Positions 1 through 6,641 of a DNA stretch of 10,857 nt are shown here, piece after piece. The translations under genes and the position numbers were made by a program. Every line of letters starts with the position of its first letter. Position 1 is the first letter of the stretch. The stretch spans positions 1 through 10,857 of the forward strand of contig SCVT01000185.1 in the NCBI GenBank assembly GCA_004296815.1, given 5' to 3'. The notes under the pieces were generated by a model. It ran no database searches. It was given only the letters and a program-made list of their open reading frames with translations, and was not told the DNA's origin. Origin of the DNA: Reyranella sp. Lineage in GTDB: Bacteria > Pseudomonadota > Alphaproteobacteria > Reyranellales > Reyranellaceae.

Positions 1-18
1 TAGGAGATGATGCGGGCT

Positions 19-23
19 GAGGT
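19..23 (+). promoter_or_regulatory. Ribosome binding site deciding the protease start
   Basis: GAGGT lies 6 bases before ATG at 30 but only 3 bases before the alternative GTG at 27. The spacing favours the ATG. The two starts differ by one residue only. Confidence 0.5.
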
Positions 24-29
24 GCCGTG

Positions 30-1487
30 ATGCCTGCCTTCTCGCTTTCCCGCTCCCTGTTTCCGTCGATCGTCGCGACTGCCGTGGCGCTGCTCTCGGT
101 CGGCGCGCAGGCGCAGATGAACCATGGCGCCTTCAAGCATCGCTGGGTCGGCGCCGTCCCGATGGACGAGATCTCGTCCGGCGACGTCATGCAGGCGCTG
201 ATCTGGACCGGCCATCTCGGCATCGGCCTGAACAAGGCGGTCGCCGACGATCCCAAGAAGGCGATGGAGGCCTGGCAGAAGTCGAAGAAGTACCCGGTCA
301 CCGAGGATCTCACGGACGAGCAGACGGTCGAGCTGGTCAAGGAGGGCTTGAAGAAGCGCGATGCGCTCGGCTGGGCGATCCTGCGCGACAAGTCGATCGG
401 CTTCGAGGTCGGCATTCCCACGAAGCTCGCCAAGGCGGGGCCGCCGGTCAACGACATGTCGTCGCTTCTCTACCTGGCCGAAGGCGACATCATTCACTAC
501 GCCAGGGTCGACTACGGCTCGCCGAACTGCAGCGACATCAACTACTACATGAGGACGATCGCCCGCGACGCGAAGCTGCAAGTGCGCCTCGACGACGGCT
601 TCGTGTACATGAAGCGCACCTTCGAGACGGTGACGATGGCCCGTGCCGCCTGCCACCCGATCGGCATGGTGACGGCGGCCGTGATGGTGCCGGCGTCCTC
701 GGCCGCCAAGCTCGAGCCGATGTTCGCCGCCCTCGCCTACAGCCTGCGCATCTCCAACAAGTTCAACCCGACGCTCCGGCCGCGGCCCAAGGTGGAGGAA
801 TTCCCGTTCGCCTCGATGGGCATGCCCAACGACGATCCGCTCTATAGCGACTCCGAGTCGTCGAAGGAGATCGCCAAGCGCGATCCCTCCGGCACCGCCG
901 GCGCGCTGAAGCTCACGGTCAAGGAAGGGCCCGACCTGCAGGTCGCCGAGATCTTCGAGAAGGTCTCGCCCGCGACCTACATCGTGAAGGTCAAGAAGGG
1001 CCAGGGCTCGGCCGTCGCGGTCGACGAACATACGCTGCTGACCAATTGCCACGTCGTGGGCGACCAGAACGAGGTCCGCCTGATCCGCGAGAAGGAAGAG
1101 ATGAAGGCTCGGGTCGTCTCCGGCAAGTCGGAAGCCGACCGCTGCGTTCTCAAGGTCGACAAGAAGCTGCCGCACTGGGTGGCCATTCGCCCCTACGACG
1201 ACATCAAGGTCGGCGAGCGCACCGTCGCCGTCGGCGCGCCGTTCGGGCTCGAGCTGACGGCCACCGATGGCATCGTCTCGTCGAAGCGGACCAGGCGCGG
1301 CAGCAAGCTCGTGCAGACCTCCACGCCGGTCTCGCCCGGCTCCTCGGGCGGCGGCCTGTTCGACGCCCGCGGCAACCTTATCGGCATCACCACCTTCGGG
1401 ATGACCACCGGCCAGAATCTGAACTTCGCGGTCGCCGCCGAGGAGTTCGTCGTCAGCGAGGCGACGCAGCAGCAGGCCGCGCACTAA
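30..1487 (+). CDS. Secreted trypsin-like serine protease with unrecognised N-terminal domain
   Basis: Predicted exported serine endopeptidase of the S1 (trypsin/HtrA-like) fold, about 485 residues. An N-terminal signal peptide (hydrophobic stretch ending in AQA-Q near residue 29) implies a periplasmic or secreted location. Residues about 30-300 match no family I recognise. The C-terminal 170 residues carry the triad in order: His341 in TNCHVV, Asp370 in EADRC and Ser439 in SPGSSGGG, followed by GNLIGIT and the NFAVAAEE ending usual for HtrA-like domains. No PDZ domain follows, unlike DegP. Cys340 next to the catalytic His, Cys372, and Cys167/Cys208 could form disulfides (inference). An in-frame GTG at 27 directly precedes this ATG; I prefer ATG 30 because GAGG at 19-22 lies 7 bases upstream. 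A same-strand upstream gene, if any, must stop within the first 20 bases. Protease call is firm; substrate unknown. Confidence 0.88.
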   Translation: MPAFSLSRSLFPSIVATAVALLSVGAQAQMNHGAFKHRWVGAVPMDEISSGDVMQALIWTGHLGIGLNKAVADDPKKAMEAWQKSKKYPVTEDLTDEQTVELVKEGLKKRDALGWAILRDKSIGFEVGIPTKLAKAGPPVNDMSSLLYLAEGDIIHYARVDYGSPNCSDINYYMRTIARDAKLQVRLDDGFVYMKRTFETVTMARAACHPIGMVTAAVMVPASSAAKLEPMFAALAYSLRISNKFNPTLRPRPKVEEFPFASMGMPNDDPLYSDSESSKEIAKRDPSGTAGALKLTVKEGPDLQVAEIFEKVSPATYIVKVKKGQGSAVAVDEHTLLTNCHVVGDQNEVRLIREKEEMKARVVSGKSEADRCVLKVDKKLPHWVAIRPYDDIKVGERTVAVGAPFGLELTATDGIVSSKRTRRGSKLVQTSTPVSPGSSGGGLFDARGNLIGITTFGMTTGQNLNFAVAAEEFVVSEATQQQAAH

Positions 1488-1496
1488 AGCTTCCGG

Positions 1497-2339
1497 CTAG
1501 AAATCCTCGCGGCGCGCAAGGCCGCGGCGCAGCCGCCGGCCGGTGTGCCACGCCCAGCGCAGCGGCAGGCCGACCGGTGTCGTGCGCACCTGCCGCCACA
1601 GCGGCGAGGCCGCCAGCCGGTCCTTGAAGCCCGGCCGAGCGAACTGCAGGAACGCCACCGCCTCGCCCAGGAACTCCGTCGTCGTCGCCGCCCCTGCCGC
1701 CGCGACCGCGGCCTGACGGTAGACGTCGCGGTGCGAGGGCCGGCAGAAGTAGGTCTTGTTGGCGCCGATCGCGAACGGCACCAGGTTGGGGCGGCGTTCG
1801 AACCAGCGGCGCACGCCGTCGCCGACGCCCGGCCACTGCTCGTTGAACACGTCGTCGACGATGACGATGCCACCCTCGGCGAGGGCCGCTTCCACGGTCG
1901 CGAGATCGTGCGCGGCGATCTCCGCGGTGTGGCCGCCGTCGACGCTCGCCAGGCGCAGCGGGCCGTCGGCCAGGCGCACCAGGTCGGCGCCGCAAAGTGC
2001 CAGGGAGTTGCCCGGCTTCAGCACCAGGCGGTCGCTGCCCGCATGGCGCTCGAGATTGTGCCGGAACCTCGCGAGGTCACCGGCGCCAGACTGGTCGATG
2101 TTGAGGTGCTGGTCGTCGAACAGGTCGACGGCCACCGCGCGCTCCGGGCTGCGGCTCAGCAGATAGAGCAGGATGAAGAGCTTGCCGTGATGGACGCCGA
2201 TCTCGGCCGTGCCGCCGTTCACGCCGAGCGCGCGCTGGCGGTCGGCGAGCGCGATGACGGTGAGGGCGGCCTCGGTGCGCAGCCAGCCCTCGACATAGAA
2301 CCGGCCGCGACGCAGGTAATTCTCGACACGCGCATCCAT
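1497..2339 (-). CDS. Class I SAM-dependent methyltransferase
   Basis: Predicted cytoplasmic S-adenosylmethionine-dependent methyltransferase of the Methyltransf_24 type, 280 residues. The Rossmann-fold signatures are in order: motif I EIGVHHGK (46-53), the acidic end of strand 2 VDLF (71-74), VDGGHT (133-138) and the strand-4 region IVIVDDV (158-164). The VDGGHT and DDV pair is typical of the metal-assisted or sugar/small-molecule methyltransferases in this group, but the acceptor cannot be read. The C-terminal 70 residues are basic and lack a recognised domain. Start is the ATG at 2337-2339; no strong Shine-Dalgarno is visible before it. The gene sits 74 bp downstream of the cupin gene on the same strand, so it may be the last gene of that operon or separately transcribed. 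Its stop is 9 bp from the stop of the convergent protease gene. Confidence 0.82.
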   Translation of the reverse strand: MDARVENYLRRGRFYVEGWLRTEAALTVIALADRQRALGVNGGTAEIGVHHGKLFILLYLLSRSPERAVAVDLFDDQHLNIDQSGAGDLARFRHNLERHAGSDRLVLKPGNSLALCGADLVRLADGPLRLASVDGGHTAEIAAHDLATVEAALAEGGIVIVDDVFNEQWPGVGDGVRRWFERRPNLVPFAIGANKTYFCRPSHRDVYRQAAVAAAGAATTTEFLGEAVAFLQFARPGFKDRLAASPLWRQVRTTPVGLPLRWAWHTGRRLRRGLARREDF

Positions 2340-2387
2340 GGCGCGACCGTCGCAGGTGCGGCGCTGCGGTCAACGCCGCGGCGGTGA

Positions 2388-2404
2388 CCGATCTGTGAGA
2401 TCGG
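2388..2404 (-). other. Small perfect hairpin just after the cupin gene
   Basis: CCGATCT and AGATCGG form a 7-bp stem around a 3-base loop, starting 9 bases after the cupin stop codon. No T-run follows on the minus strand, so it is not a standard intrinsic terminator. It could act as an mRNA 3' stabiliser or a partial attenuator before the methyltransferase gene; this is inference, and a 7-bp stem can arise by chance. Confidence 0.3.
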
Positions 2405-2413
2405 CGCGCGAGA

Positions 2414-2962
2414 TCAGTTGGCGCCGGCCGTCGCGCTCTCGATGGTGATGGCCTTGCCGGCGGCGGTGTCGAACTTCAGACGCCGCACATGGTCGAGGTC
2501 GCGGCCGGTGACGCGCACGAAGCGGCTGCCCTCGGGATAGTCGATGGCATGGATGGCGCCGACATCGTAGACGCCGGCCTGGCCGGGCTCGAGTCGGTAG
2601 CTCCGCACCTTCTCGAGCTTCGCCTCGCCCGCGCCGTCGCCGCCGTCGAGGCGGCGGAACTCGCTCATGTCGGTGTAGCTCACCGCCTGGCCGTAGACCG
2701 CCCACGAGGCGCCGTGGTCGTGCGGCGGGCTGCGGTGCGGCTTGGGATTGCAGTGCGCCAGCACGACGAAGCCCAGCTCCTTGTCCTCGTAGAGCTTGCG
2801 CGTGCCGATCGGCGCGGCGGGACCCACCGCCTCATCGACGAACGCCTTGTTGGTGAGCAGCTTCTCCAGCAGCCCACGCACCTTCTGGCGCCCGCCCGAA
2901 CCGGTGTCGGCCTTGAGGGTGGCTTGCGTGTCTTTCACGAAGGCGTCGAGCGTGTAGGTCAT
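2414..2962 (-). CDS. Cupin-fold protein, cysteine-dioxygenase-like
   Basis: A 182-residue soluble protein predicted to fold as a double-stranded beta-helix metal enzyme. Residues 1-60 are helical; the cupin core follows. PHDHGASW (80-87) supplies His81 and His83, and GAIHAI supplies His138, so three histidines are placed as in cysteine dioxygenases (HxH and a third His about 50-55 residues later). The glutamate of classical cupin motif 1 is not obvious, which again fits the 3-His dioxygenase group over 3-His-1-Glu cupins. Substrate is unknown; thiol dioxygenase activity is inference. A good Shine-Dalgarno, AAAGGAG, lies 8 bases before the ATG. It follows the acyl-CoA dehydrogenase gene by 48 bp on the same strand, so co-transcription is likely. 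Alternatives are a metal-binding regulatory or storage cupin. Confidence 0.75.
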   Translation of the reverse strand: MTYTLDAFVKDTQATLKADTGSGGRQKVRGLLEKLLTNKAFVDEAVGPAAPIGTRKLYEDKELGFVVLAHCNPKPHRSPPHDHGASWAVYGQAVSYTDMSEFRRLDGGDGAGEAKLEKVRSYRLEPGQAGVYDVGAIHAIDYPEGSRFVRVTGRDLDHVRRLKFDTAAGKAITIESATAGAN

Positions 2963-2970
2963 GGCGGCGG

Positions 2971-2977
2971 CTCCTTT
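2971..2977 (-). promoter_or_regulatory. Ribosome binding site of the cupin gene
   Basis: Minus-strand AAAGGAG lies 8 bases upstream of the ATG at 2960-2962. It supports this start and suggests efficient independent translation inside the operon. Confidence 0.6.
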
Positions 2978-3010
2978 GGAAAAAATGATCCGCCCGCCCT
3001 CCGGCTCCTG

Positions 3011-4171
3011 TCAACGGCCGCCGAAGATGCGGCGGGCGATGACCATGCGGTGGACCTCCGACGGGCCCTCGTAGACCCGCATGGTGCGGACCTTCTGGGC
3101 CATCATCGAGAGCGGCAGTTCCTGGGTGACACCCATGGCGCCGAACGCCTGCTGCGCATGGTCGATCACCTCGGTCGCCATCTCGGTGGCGTAGACCTTG
3201 ATCATCGAGGCCTCCATTCGCACGTCGCGGCCCTCGTCCTGCTTGACCGCGGCGTCCATCACCATGAGGCGGCAGGCATGCAGCTTCATGGCGGCGTCGG
3301 CCACCCACCACTGGATGGCCTGCCGGTCGGCGAGCTTCTGGCCGAAGGTGACGCGCTGGTTGGCGTGCTCGACCAGCATGTCGAGCGCGCGCTGGGCCAT
3401 GCCGATGCACCACGAGCCCATCTGCAGGCGGCGCACCGTGAGGCGGAGCTGCATGGGCGCGAAGCCCGCGCCGATGCGGCCCAGCACCTGGCTCTCGTTG
3501 ACGCGGCAATCCTCGAACACGACCTCGTAGGTACGCTGGCCGGCCAGCATCGGGATGGCGCGCGCCACGACGAGGCCTTTGGTGCCCTTGTCGACCAGAA
3601 AGGCGGTGATGCCGCCGCGCGAGCCGAGATTGGTGTCGGTGACGGCCATGACGATGGTGAAGTCGGCCTTGGCGATGCGGCTGATCCAGATCTTGCGGCC
3701 ATTGATCACCCAGTCGTTGCCGTCCTTCACGGCCTTGGTCTTCATGCCGGCCGGGTCGCCGCCGGCGCCGGGCTCGGAGATGGCGATGGCGGAGCTGGTC
3801 TCGCCCGCGGCGTAGGGCTCGAGGTACTTCTTGCGCTGCTCGGGATTCGCGGTCGCCAGCAGCATGTGCAGGTTGGGCGAGTCCGGCGGGAAGGTGAAGG
3901 GCACGCAGGTGTAGCCCAGCTCCTCGTTGACGCCGACCAGTGCCACGCTCGGCAGATTGGCGCCGCCCACTTCCTCAGGCACGTCGAGCGCCCAGAGGCC
4001 GAGCTCCTTGCACTGCTTGAAGAGCTTCTGGTTCTCCTCGTCGGAGAGCGCCGCCGGCTGGCCCGAGGCGAAGCGATCGAGCACGTTCTTCTCGAGCGGC
4101 ATCAGCTCGTTGCGCACAAACTTCTTCACGAGCTCGCGCAGCATCTGGTGCTCTTCGTTGACCTGGTACAT
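3011..4171 (-). CDS. Acyl-CoA dehydrogenase
   Basis: FAD-dependent acyl-CoA dehydrogenase, 386 residues, the usual length for the family. It would oxidise an acyl-CoA thioester at the alpha-beta bond and pass electrons to electron-transfer flavoprotein. The N-terminal helical domain runs to about 120. The middle domain has AIAISEPGAGGDPAG and WVINGRKIWIS, the FAD/substrate signature. The C-terminal domain ends in YEGPSEVHRMVIARRIFG, where Glu368 matches the catalytic base of medium-chain type enzymes. Chain length or branching of the substrate cannot be told. A strong GGAGGAGAGG ribosome site fills the 15 bp between the upstream binding-protein stop and this ATG, so the two genes are almost certainly co-transcribed. 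An acyl-CoA dehydrogenase beside an uptake protein suggests use of an imported acid, but this is inference. Confidence 0.95.
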   Translation of the reverse strand: MYQVNEEHQMLRELVKKFVRNELMPLEKNVLDRFASGQPAALSDEENQKLFKQCKELGLWALDVPEEVGGANLPSVALVGVNEELGYTCVPFTFPPDSPNLHMLLATANPEQRKKYLEPYAAGETSSAIAISEPGAGGDPAGMKTKAVKDGNDWVINGRKIWISRIAKADFTIVMAVTDTNLGSRGGITAFLVDKGTKGLVVARAIPMLAGQRTYEVVFEDCRVNESQVLGRIGAGFAPMQLRLTVRRLQMGSWCIGMAQRALDMLVEHANQRVTFGQKLADRQAIQWWVADAAMKLHACRLMVMDAAVKQDEGRDVRMEASMIKVYATEMATEVIDHAQQAFGAMGVTQELPLSMMAQKVRTMRVYEGPSEVHRMVIARRIFGGR

Positions 4172-4186
4172 GCCCCTCTCCTCCGC

Positions 4187-5203
4187 CTACGGCTTTCCGA
4201 TGCCCTTGTTCACGAAATCCAGCGTGTATGCCTTGCCGACATCGAGGCCGGACGGCAAGACGCCGACATCGACCATCGAACGGTAGAAATCCAGCCAGCG
4301 CGCGGCGCTCATGGCGCCGATGCCGCCCGCCAGCGCGTCGCCCGACATGACGATGCCGCGCTCGTTCAGCACCTTGATGGCGTAGGCGATGCGGTCGTCG
4401 GTCTGCTCGGGGTTGGCCTTCTTGATCAGCGCATTGGCGGCCTCGGTCGCCGGCCCGCCCTTGAGATACTGCGCCCAGCCTTCAAGCGATGCGTTCACGA
4501 AACGCTGGATCAGGTCGCGCTTTTCGGTCGCCAGCTTGCGCGAGATCGCGATGGTCGTCTGATAGGCGCTGAAGCCCGCGTCGGCGATCAGCAGCACGGG
4601 CGGCATCCGGCCGATCGCCTGGGCGATCGAGTAGGGCTCGGAGGTGAGGAAGCCCTGCTGCACCACGTTCCGGTCGGCGAGGAAGGGCGCCATGTTGAAG
4701 GTGTAGGGCCGGAGCTGTGAGTCGCTCAGCCCATACTTCTTGCGGAGATAGGGCCAGTAGGTGACGCGGCCGCCGCTGCCGATCAGCAGGATGCGGCCCT
4801 TGAGATCCTCGAACGTGTCGAAGCCGGTGTCGGAATGGCCGATCAGGACCTGCGGGTCCTTCTGGAAGATCGAGGCGATGGTGAAGAACGGCGCGTCCTC
4901 GCGCACGTAGGTGAAGGCCTCGAAGCTGTTCGACATGGTCATGTCGACCCGGCCGGTCAGCAGGAGCTGGCCGATGTTGAGGTTGGGCCCGCCTTGCCTG
5001 AGATCGCACTCGATGCCGGCCTTTTCGTAGAGGCCGGCGGCGATCGCCTGGTAGTAGCCGCCATGCTCGGCCTGGGCGCGCCAGTCGGTGTGGAAGACGA
5101 GCTTCTCGAGCGTGCGCGAACGCGCCGGCCGTGCGAGCGGCAGCAGCATGGCGCCGGCGGCGAGGCCGAGCGCGGCACGGCGATCGAGGCGGAACGCGGT
5201 CAT
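4187..5203 (-). CDS. NMT1/THI5-like ABC transporter substrate-binding protein
   Basis: Periplasmic solute-binding protein, 338 residues, of the NMT1/THI5 (ThiY/SsuA-like) group that captures small molecules for ABC import. The N-terminus is a Tat-type signal: Arg8-Arg9 in LDRRAALGLA, then a hydrophobic segment to about residue 25 and PARS. The mature part opens with FHTDWRAQAEHGGYYQAIAAG, the first-lobe pattern of the family, followed by GRVDMTMSNSFE and FEDLKGRILLIGSGG. The reading frame stays open far upstream, to 5914, but that part is the reverse-frame shadow of the neighbouring gene. The ATG chosen overlaps the upstream stop as ATGA, typical of translational coupling. No permease or ATPase gene is in the window, so this is an orphan binding protein here. 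Ligand unknown; pyrimidine, sulfonate or aromatic acids are possible for the family. Confidence 0.88.
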   Translation of the reverse strand: MTAFRLDRRAALGLAAGAMLLPLARPARSRTLEKLVFHTDWRAQAEHGGYYQAIAAGLYEKAGIECDLRQGGPNLNIGQLLLTGRVDMTMSNSFEAFTYVREDAPFFTIASIFQKDPQVLIGHSDTGFDTFEDLKGRILLIGSGGRVTYWPYLRKKYGLSDSQLRPYTFNMAPFLADRNVVQQGFLTSEPYSIAQAIGRMPPVLLIADAGFSAYQTTIAISRKLATEKRDLIQRFVNASLEGWAQYLKGGPATEAANALIKKANPEQTDDRIAYAIKVLNERGIVMSGDALAGGIGAMSAARWLDFYRSMVDVGVLPSGLDVGKAYTLDFVNKGIGKP

Positions 5204-5991
5204 CGTCGCAGACTCTCGCCGCGGCGGTCGAAGGCGAGCGCCAGCATTTCCTTGAGCGCGACGTTGGACCAGCTGAGCGTGCTGGCCGAGGGCAGCCACA
5301 CCTCCCACCACGGCCCGATCGCCGAGGGGAACTGCCAGTCGGTGCCGACCATCCTGAAATCGAGGCCGCCCTTCTCCGCAAGGTTCGCCACCCGTGGGAC
5401 ATGGAAGCCCGAGGTCACGATCAGGGTGCGTCCGTCCTTCACGATGTCGCGCACGTTCCGGATGTTCTCGATGGTGTTGAGCGACTTGCCTTCGGAGACG
5501 ATCCTGTCGGCGGGCACGCCGAGCGCGATCAGGAAGCGGCGCATCGCCTCCGCCTCGGTGGTCGCCGGACCACCCTCCTGTTCGACGAACGTCCCGCCGC
5601 TCACGATGACCTTGGGCGCGATGCCGGCATGGAACAGGCGCGCGGCATGCCACATCCGGTCCGACGCATCGGTGAGATGCGGCTCGAGGCTGTACGGCGG
5701 CGCCGCCGGAACGATCGTGCCGCCCAGCACGACGATGGCATCGAAACAGCAGGCGACCGGCTTGTCGGCGCCCAGCGCACGCGCCTGATCTTCGAGCGCG
5801 ACCAGCATCGCCGTCGAGACCGGCGCGAGGCTCATGACGGTCGTCTGGACGATCGCCAGGCCCACGACGACCGTCGCCAGGCGGCGCAGGCCGGCCCAAC
5901 GCAGGACCAGCCACAACAGTGCAGCCACCGCCAACGACGTCGGCGGCATGATCAGCTGAACGAGGACTTTCAGGAAGACGTAGGTGCTCAT
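5200..5991 (-). CDS. ElyC/YdcF family (DUF218) membrane protein
   Basis: Inner-membrane protein of 263 residues. Two hydrophobic helices (about 8-31 and 38-58) precede a DUF218 domain (about 84-255) containing VVLGG (87-91), IVSGG (129-133), the acidic TEAEAM segment (145-150), EGKSLNTIEN (167-176) and TSGFHVPR (193-200). This architecture matches E. coli ElyC, which affects lipid-carrier dependent envelope synthesis, more closely than the soluble YdcF. The biochemical activity of the family is poorly defined. Its stop codon overlaps the start of the binding-protein gene (ATGA), so it heads the operon. No clear Shine-Dalgarno precedes the ATG at 5989-5991. An envelope-maintenance protein leading a catabolic-looking operon is unusual. 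Family assignment is confident; role is not. Confidence 0.87.
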   Translation of the reverse strand: MSTYVFLKVLVQLIMPPTSLAVAALLWLVLRWAGLRRLATVVVGLAIVQTTVMSLAPVSTAMLVALEDQARALGADKPVACCFDAIVVLGGTIVPAAPPYSLEPHLTDASDRMWHAARLFHAGIAPKVIVSGGTFVEQEGGPATTEAEAMRRFLIALGVPADRIVSEGKSLNTIENIRNVRDIVKDGRTLIVTSGFHVPRVANLAEKGGLDFRMVGTDWQFPSAIGPWWEVWLPSASTLSWSNVALKEMLALAFDRRGESLRR

Positions 5992-6018
5992 GCCCGGCAG
6001 GTACGATGCGCTACGGCT

Positions 6019-6024
6019 ATACTA
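6019..6024 (-). promoter_or_regulatory. Possible -10 element for the minus-strand operon
   Basis: Minus-strand TAGTAT matches 4 of 6 bases of the TATAAT consensus and would place a transcription start about 20 bases before the ElyC-like start codon. No good -35 hexamer is seen 17 bases upstream. Offered as a weak candidate only because a promoter is expected between the HU terminator and position 5991. Confidence 0.22.
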
Positions 6025-6025
6025 G

Positions 6026-6055
6026 ACCGGCCGGTGGCATGCATCGCAGCGATGC
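6026..6055. repeat. Two adjacent short palindromes upstream of the ElyC-like gene
   Basis: A 10-base perfect palindrome, ACCGGCCGGT (6026-6035), is followed by GCATCG-CAG-CGATGC (6041-6055), a 6-bp inverted repeat. They lie directly upstream of the candidate -10, where an operator could sit. Neither matches an operator I know, and in GC-rich DNA the first may be chance. Confidence 0.3.
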
Positions 6056-6098
6056 CGCAGAGCGGAGAAGCGGCACGACAAGTGAAAGGCCCGCAGAC

Positions 6099-6137
6099 AA
6101 AAAGAAGGGCGGGCCCGGCTTGCGCCGGGACCCGCCC
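6099..6137 (-). terminator. Rho-independent terminator of the HU gene
   Basis: On the minus strand, GGGCGGGTCCCGGC pairs with GCCGGGCCCGCCC to give a 13-bp GC-rich stem with one bulged T, closed by a GCAA tetraloop (plus-strand 6120-6123), followed by TTCTTTTT (6099-6106). It begins 23 bases after the HU stop codon. This is a textbook intrinsic terminator and should separate the HU transcript from the operon downstream. Confidence 0.92.
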
Positions 6138-6160
6138 GATCTCTTCCCGTCGGAAACGAG

Positions 6161-6457
6161 TTAGATCGCTTCCTTGAGATCCTTGGCGACGCGGAAGGCA
6201 ACCTTCTTCGACGCCTTGATCTTGATGGCTTCGCCGGTCGCCGGGTTGCGGCCCATGCGCGCCGGACGGTTGCGGACCTGAAGGATTCCGAGGCCCGTGA
6301 TGCGGACCTTGTTGCCCTTCTTGAGGTGCCGGACGATCAGGCCGACGAATTCGTCGAGGGCGCCGGTGGCGTCCTTCTTCGTCATGCCGGTCTTCTCGGC
6401 AAGCTCGGCCGCGACCTTGGAGAGCGGTACGGTAGGAACTGTGGGTTTGGTAGCCAT
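6161..6457 (-). CDS. HU/IHF-family DNA-binding protein
   Basis: Small nucleoid protein, 98 residues, that binds and bends DNA as a dimer. The helical dimerisation part (about 11-47) is followed by the beta-arm region VRITGLGIL (51-59) and the family signature GRNPATGE (69-76), with Pro72 at the arm tip that intercalates DNA in HU/IHF. The usual GFGTF/GFGSF core motif reads GLGIL, a conservative change. The N-terminus carries about ten extra Thr/Pro-rich residues before the PLSKVAAELAEK helix. Whether it is HU proper or an HU-like paralogue cannot be told. AAGGGA lies about 9 bases before the ATG. The gene stands alone, with its own terminator downstream and a divergent gene upstream. Confidence 0.95.
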   Translation of the reverse strand: MATKPTVPTVPLSKVAAELAEKTGMTKKDATGALDEFVGLIVRHLKKGNKVRITGLGILQVRNRPARMGRNPATGEAIKIKASKKVAFRVAKDLKEAI

Positions 6458-6532
6458 GTTGAGGGGTCCCTTACATTTCTTGGTTTTGCCATCGCTTCCT
6501 GACGCCCCAGGGCAGCGCTGACGGCGCCAAGG

Positions 6533-6541
6533 TTATCCACG
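6533..6541 (+). promoter_or_regulatory. DnaA-box-like sequence 1
   Basis: TTATCCACG differs at one base from the DnaA box consensus TTATCCACA. It sits about 75 bp upstream of the HU start. Binding is inference; a single near-match also occurs by chance in genomes. Confidence 0.35.
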
Positions 6542-6585
6542 AATCGATCCCCCGCAAGTCCGGAATGCACGGAAAATGTCGATTC
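6541..6585. repeat. Inverted repeat GAATCGA/TCGATTC containing GANTC sites
   Basis: GAATCGA (6541-6547) and TCGATTC (6579-6585) are exact 7-base inverted copies 31 bases apart. Each contains a GANTC site, the target of the CcrM-type cell-cycle methyltransferase of many alphaproteobacteria. A third GANTC lies at 6647-6651 in the thioesterase gene. Regulatory meaning is inference. Confidence 0.3.
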
Positions 6586-6612
6586 TTGGGGCTTTTTCGG
6601 CCATTTAGGCAG

Positions 6613-6621
6613 TCATCCACA
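6613..6621 (+). promoter_or_regulatory. DnaA-box-like sequence 2
   Basis: TCATCCACA differs at one base from TTATCCACA, is in the same orientation as the first box and exactly 80 bp from it. The surrounding 15 bases agree at 11 positions with those around the first box. It lies just before the thioesterase ribosome site. Confidence 0.33.
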
Positions 6622-6641
6622 GATTGCAGAGAGCCCGTAGC

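Larger units (their letters stand above)
6458..6641. promoter_or_regulatory. Divergent control region between HU and thioesterase genes
   Basis: 184 bp without a supported gene, lying between two divergent starts, so it should hold both promoters. It is more AT-rich than its surroundings, with runs such as GGAAAATG and CTTTTTC near 6571-6598. It contains two DnaA-box-like 9-mers and two GANTC sites described separately. I could not identify a convincing -35/-10 pair with 16-18 base spacing on either strand. Confidence 0.6.

Noticed and set aside
7..30. A 7-codon open frame overlapping the protease start
   Set aside because: Too short to support as a leader peptide; it may simply be the tail of the upstream intergenic sequence.
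2489..4720. A 743-codon open frame on the plus strand, antisense to the cupin, acyl-CoA dehydrogenase and binding-protein genes
   Set aside because: Its product is low-complexity and rich in Ala, Leu, His, Asp and Arg, with no recognisable domain, and it spans three well-supported genes. Long antisense frames are expected in GC-rich DNA.
5204..5914. An apparent N-terminal extension fusing about 237 residues to the substrate-binding protein
   Set aside because: The extension is an out-of-frame shadow of the ElyC-like gene; the Tat signal and ATGA overlap fix the start at 5203.
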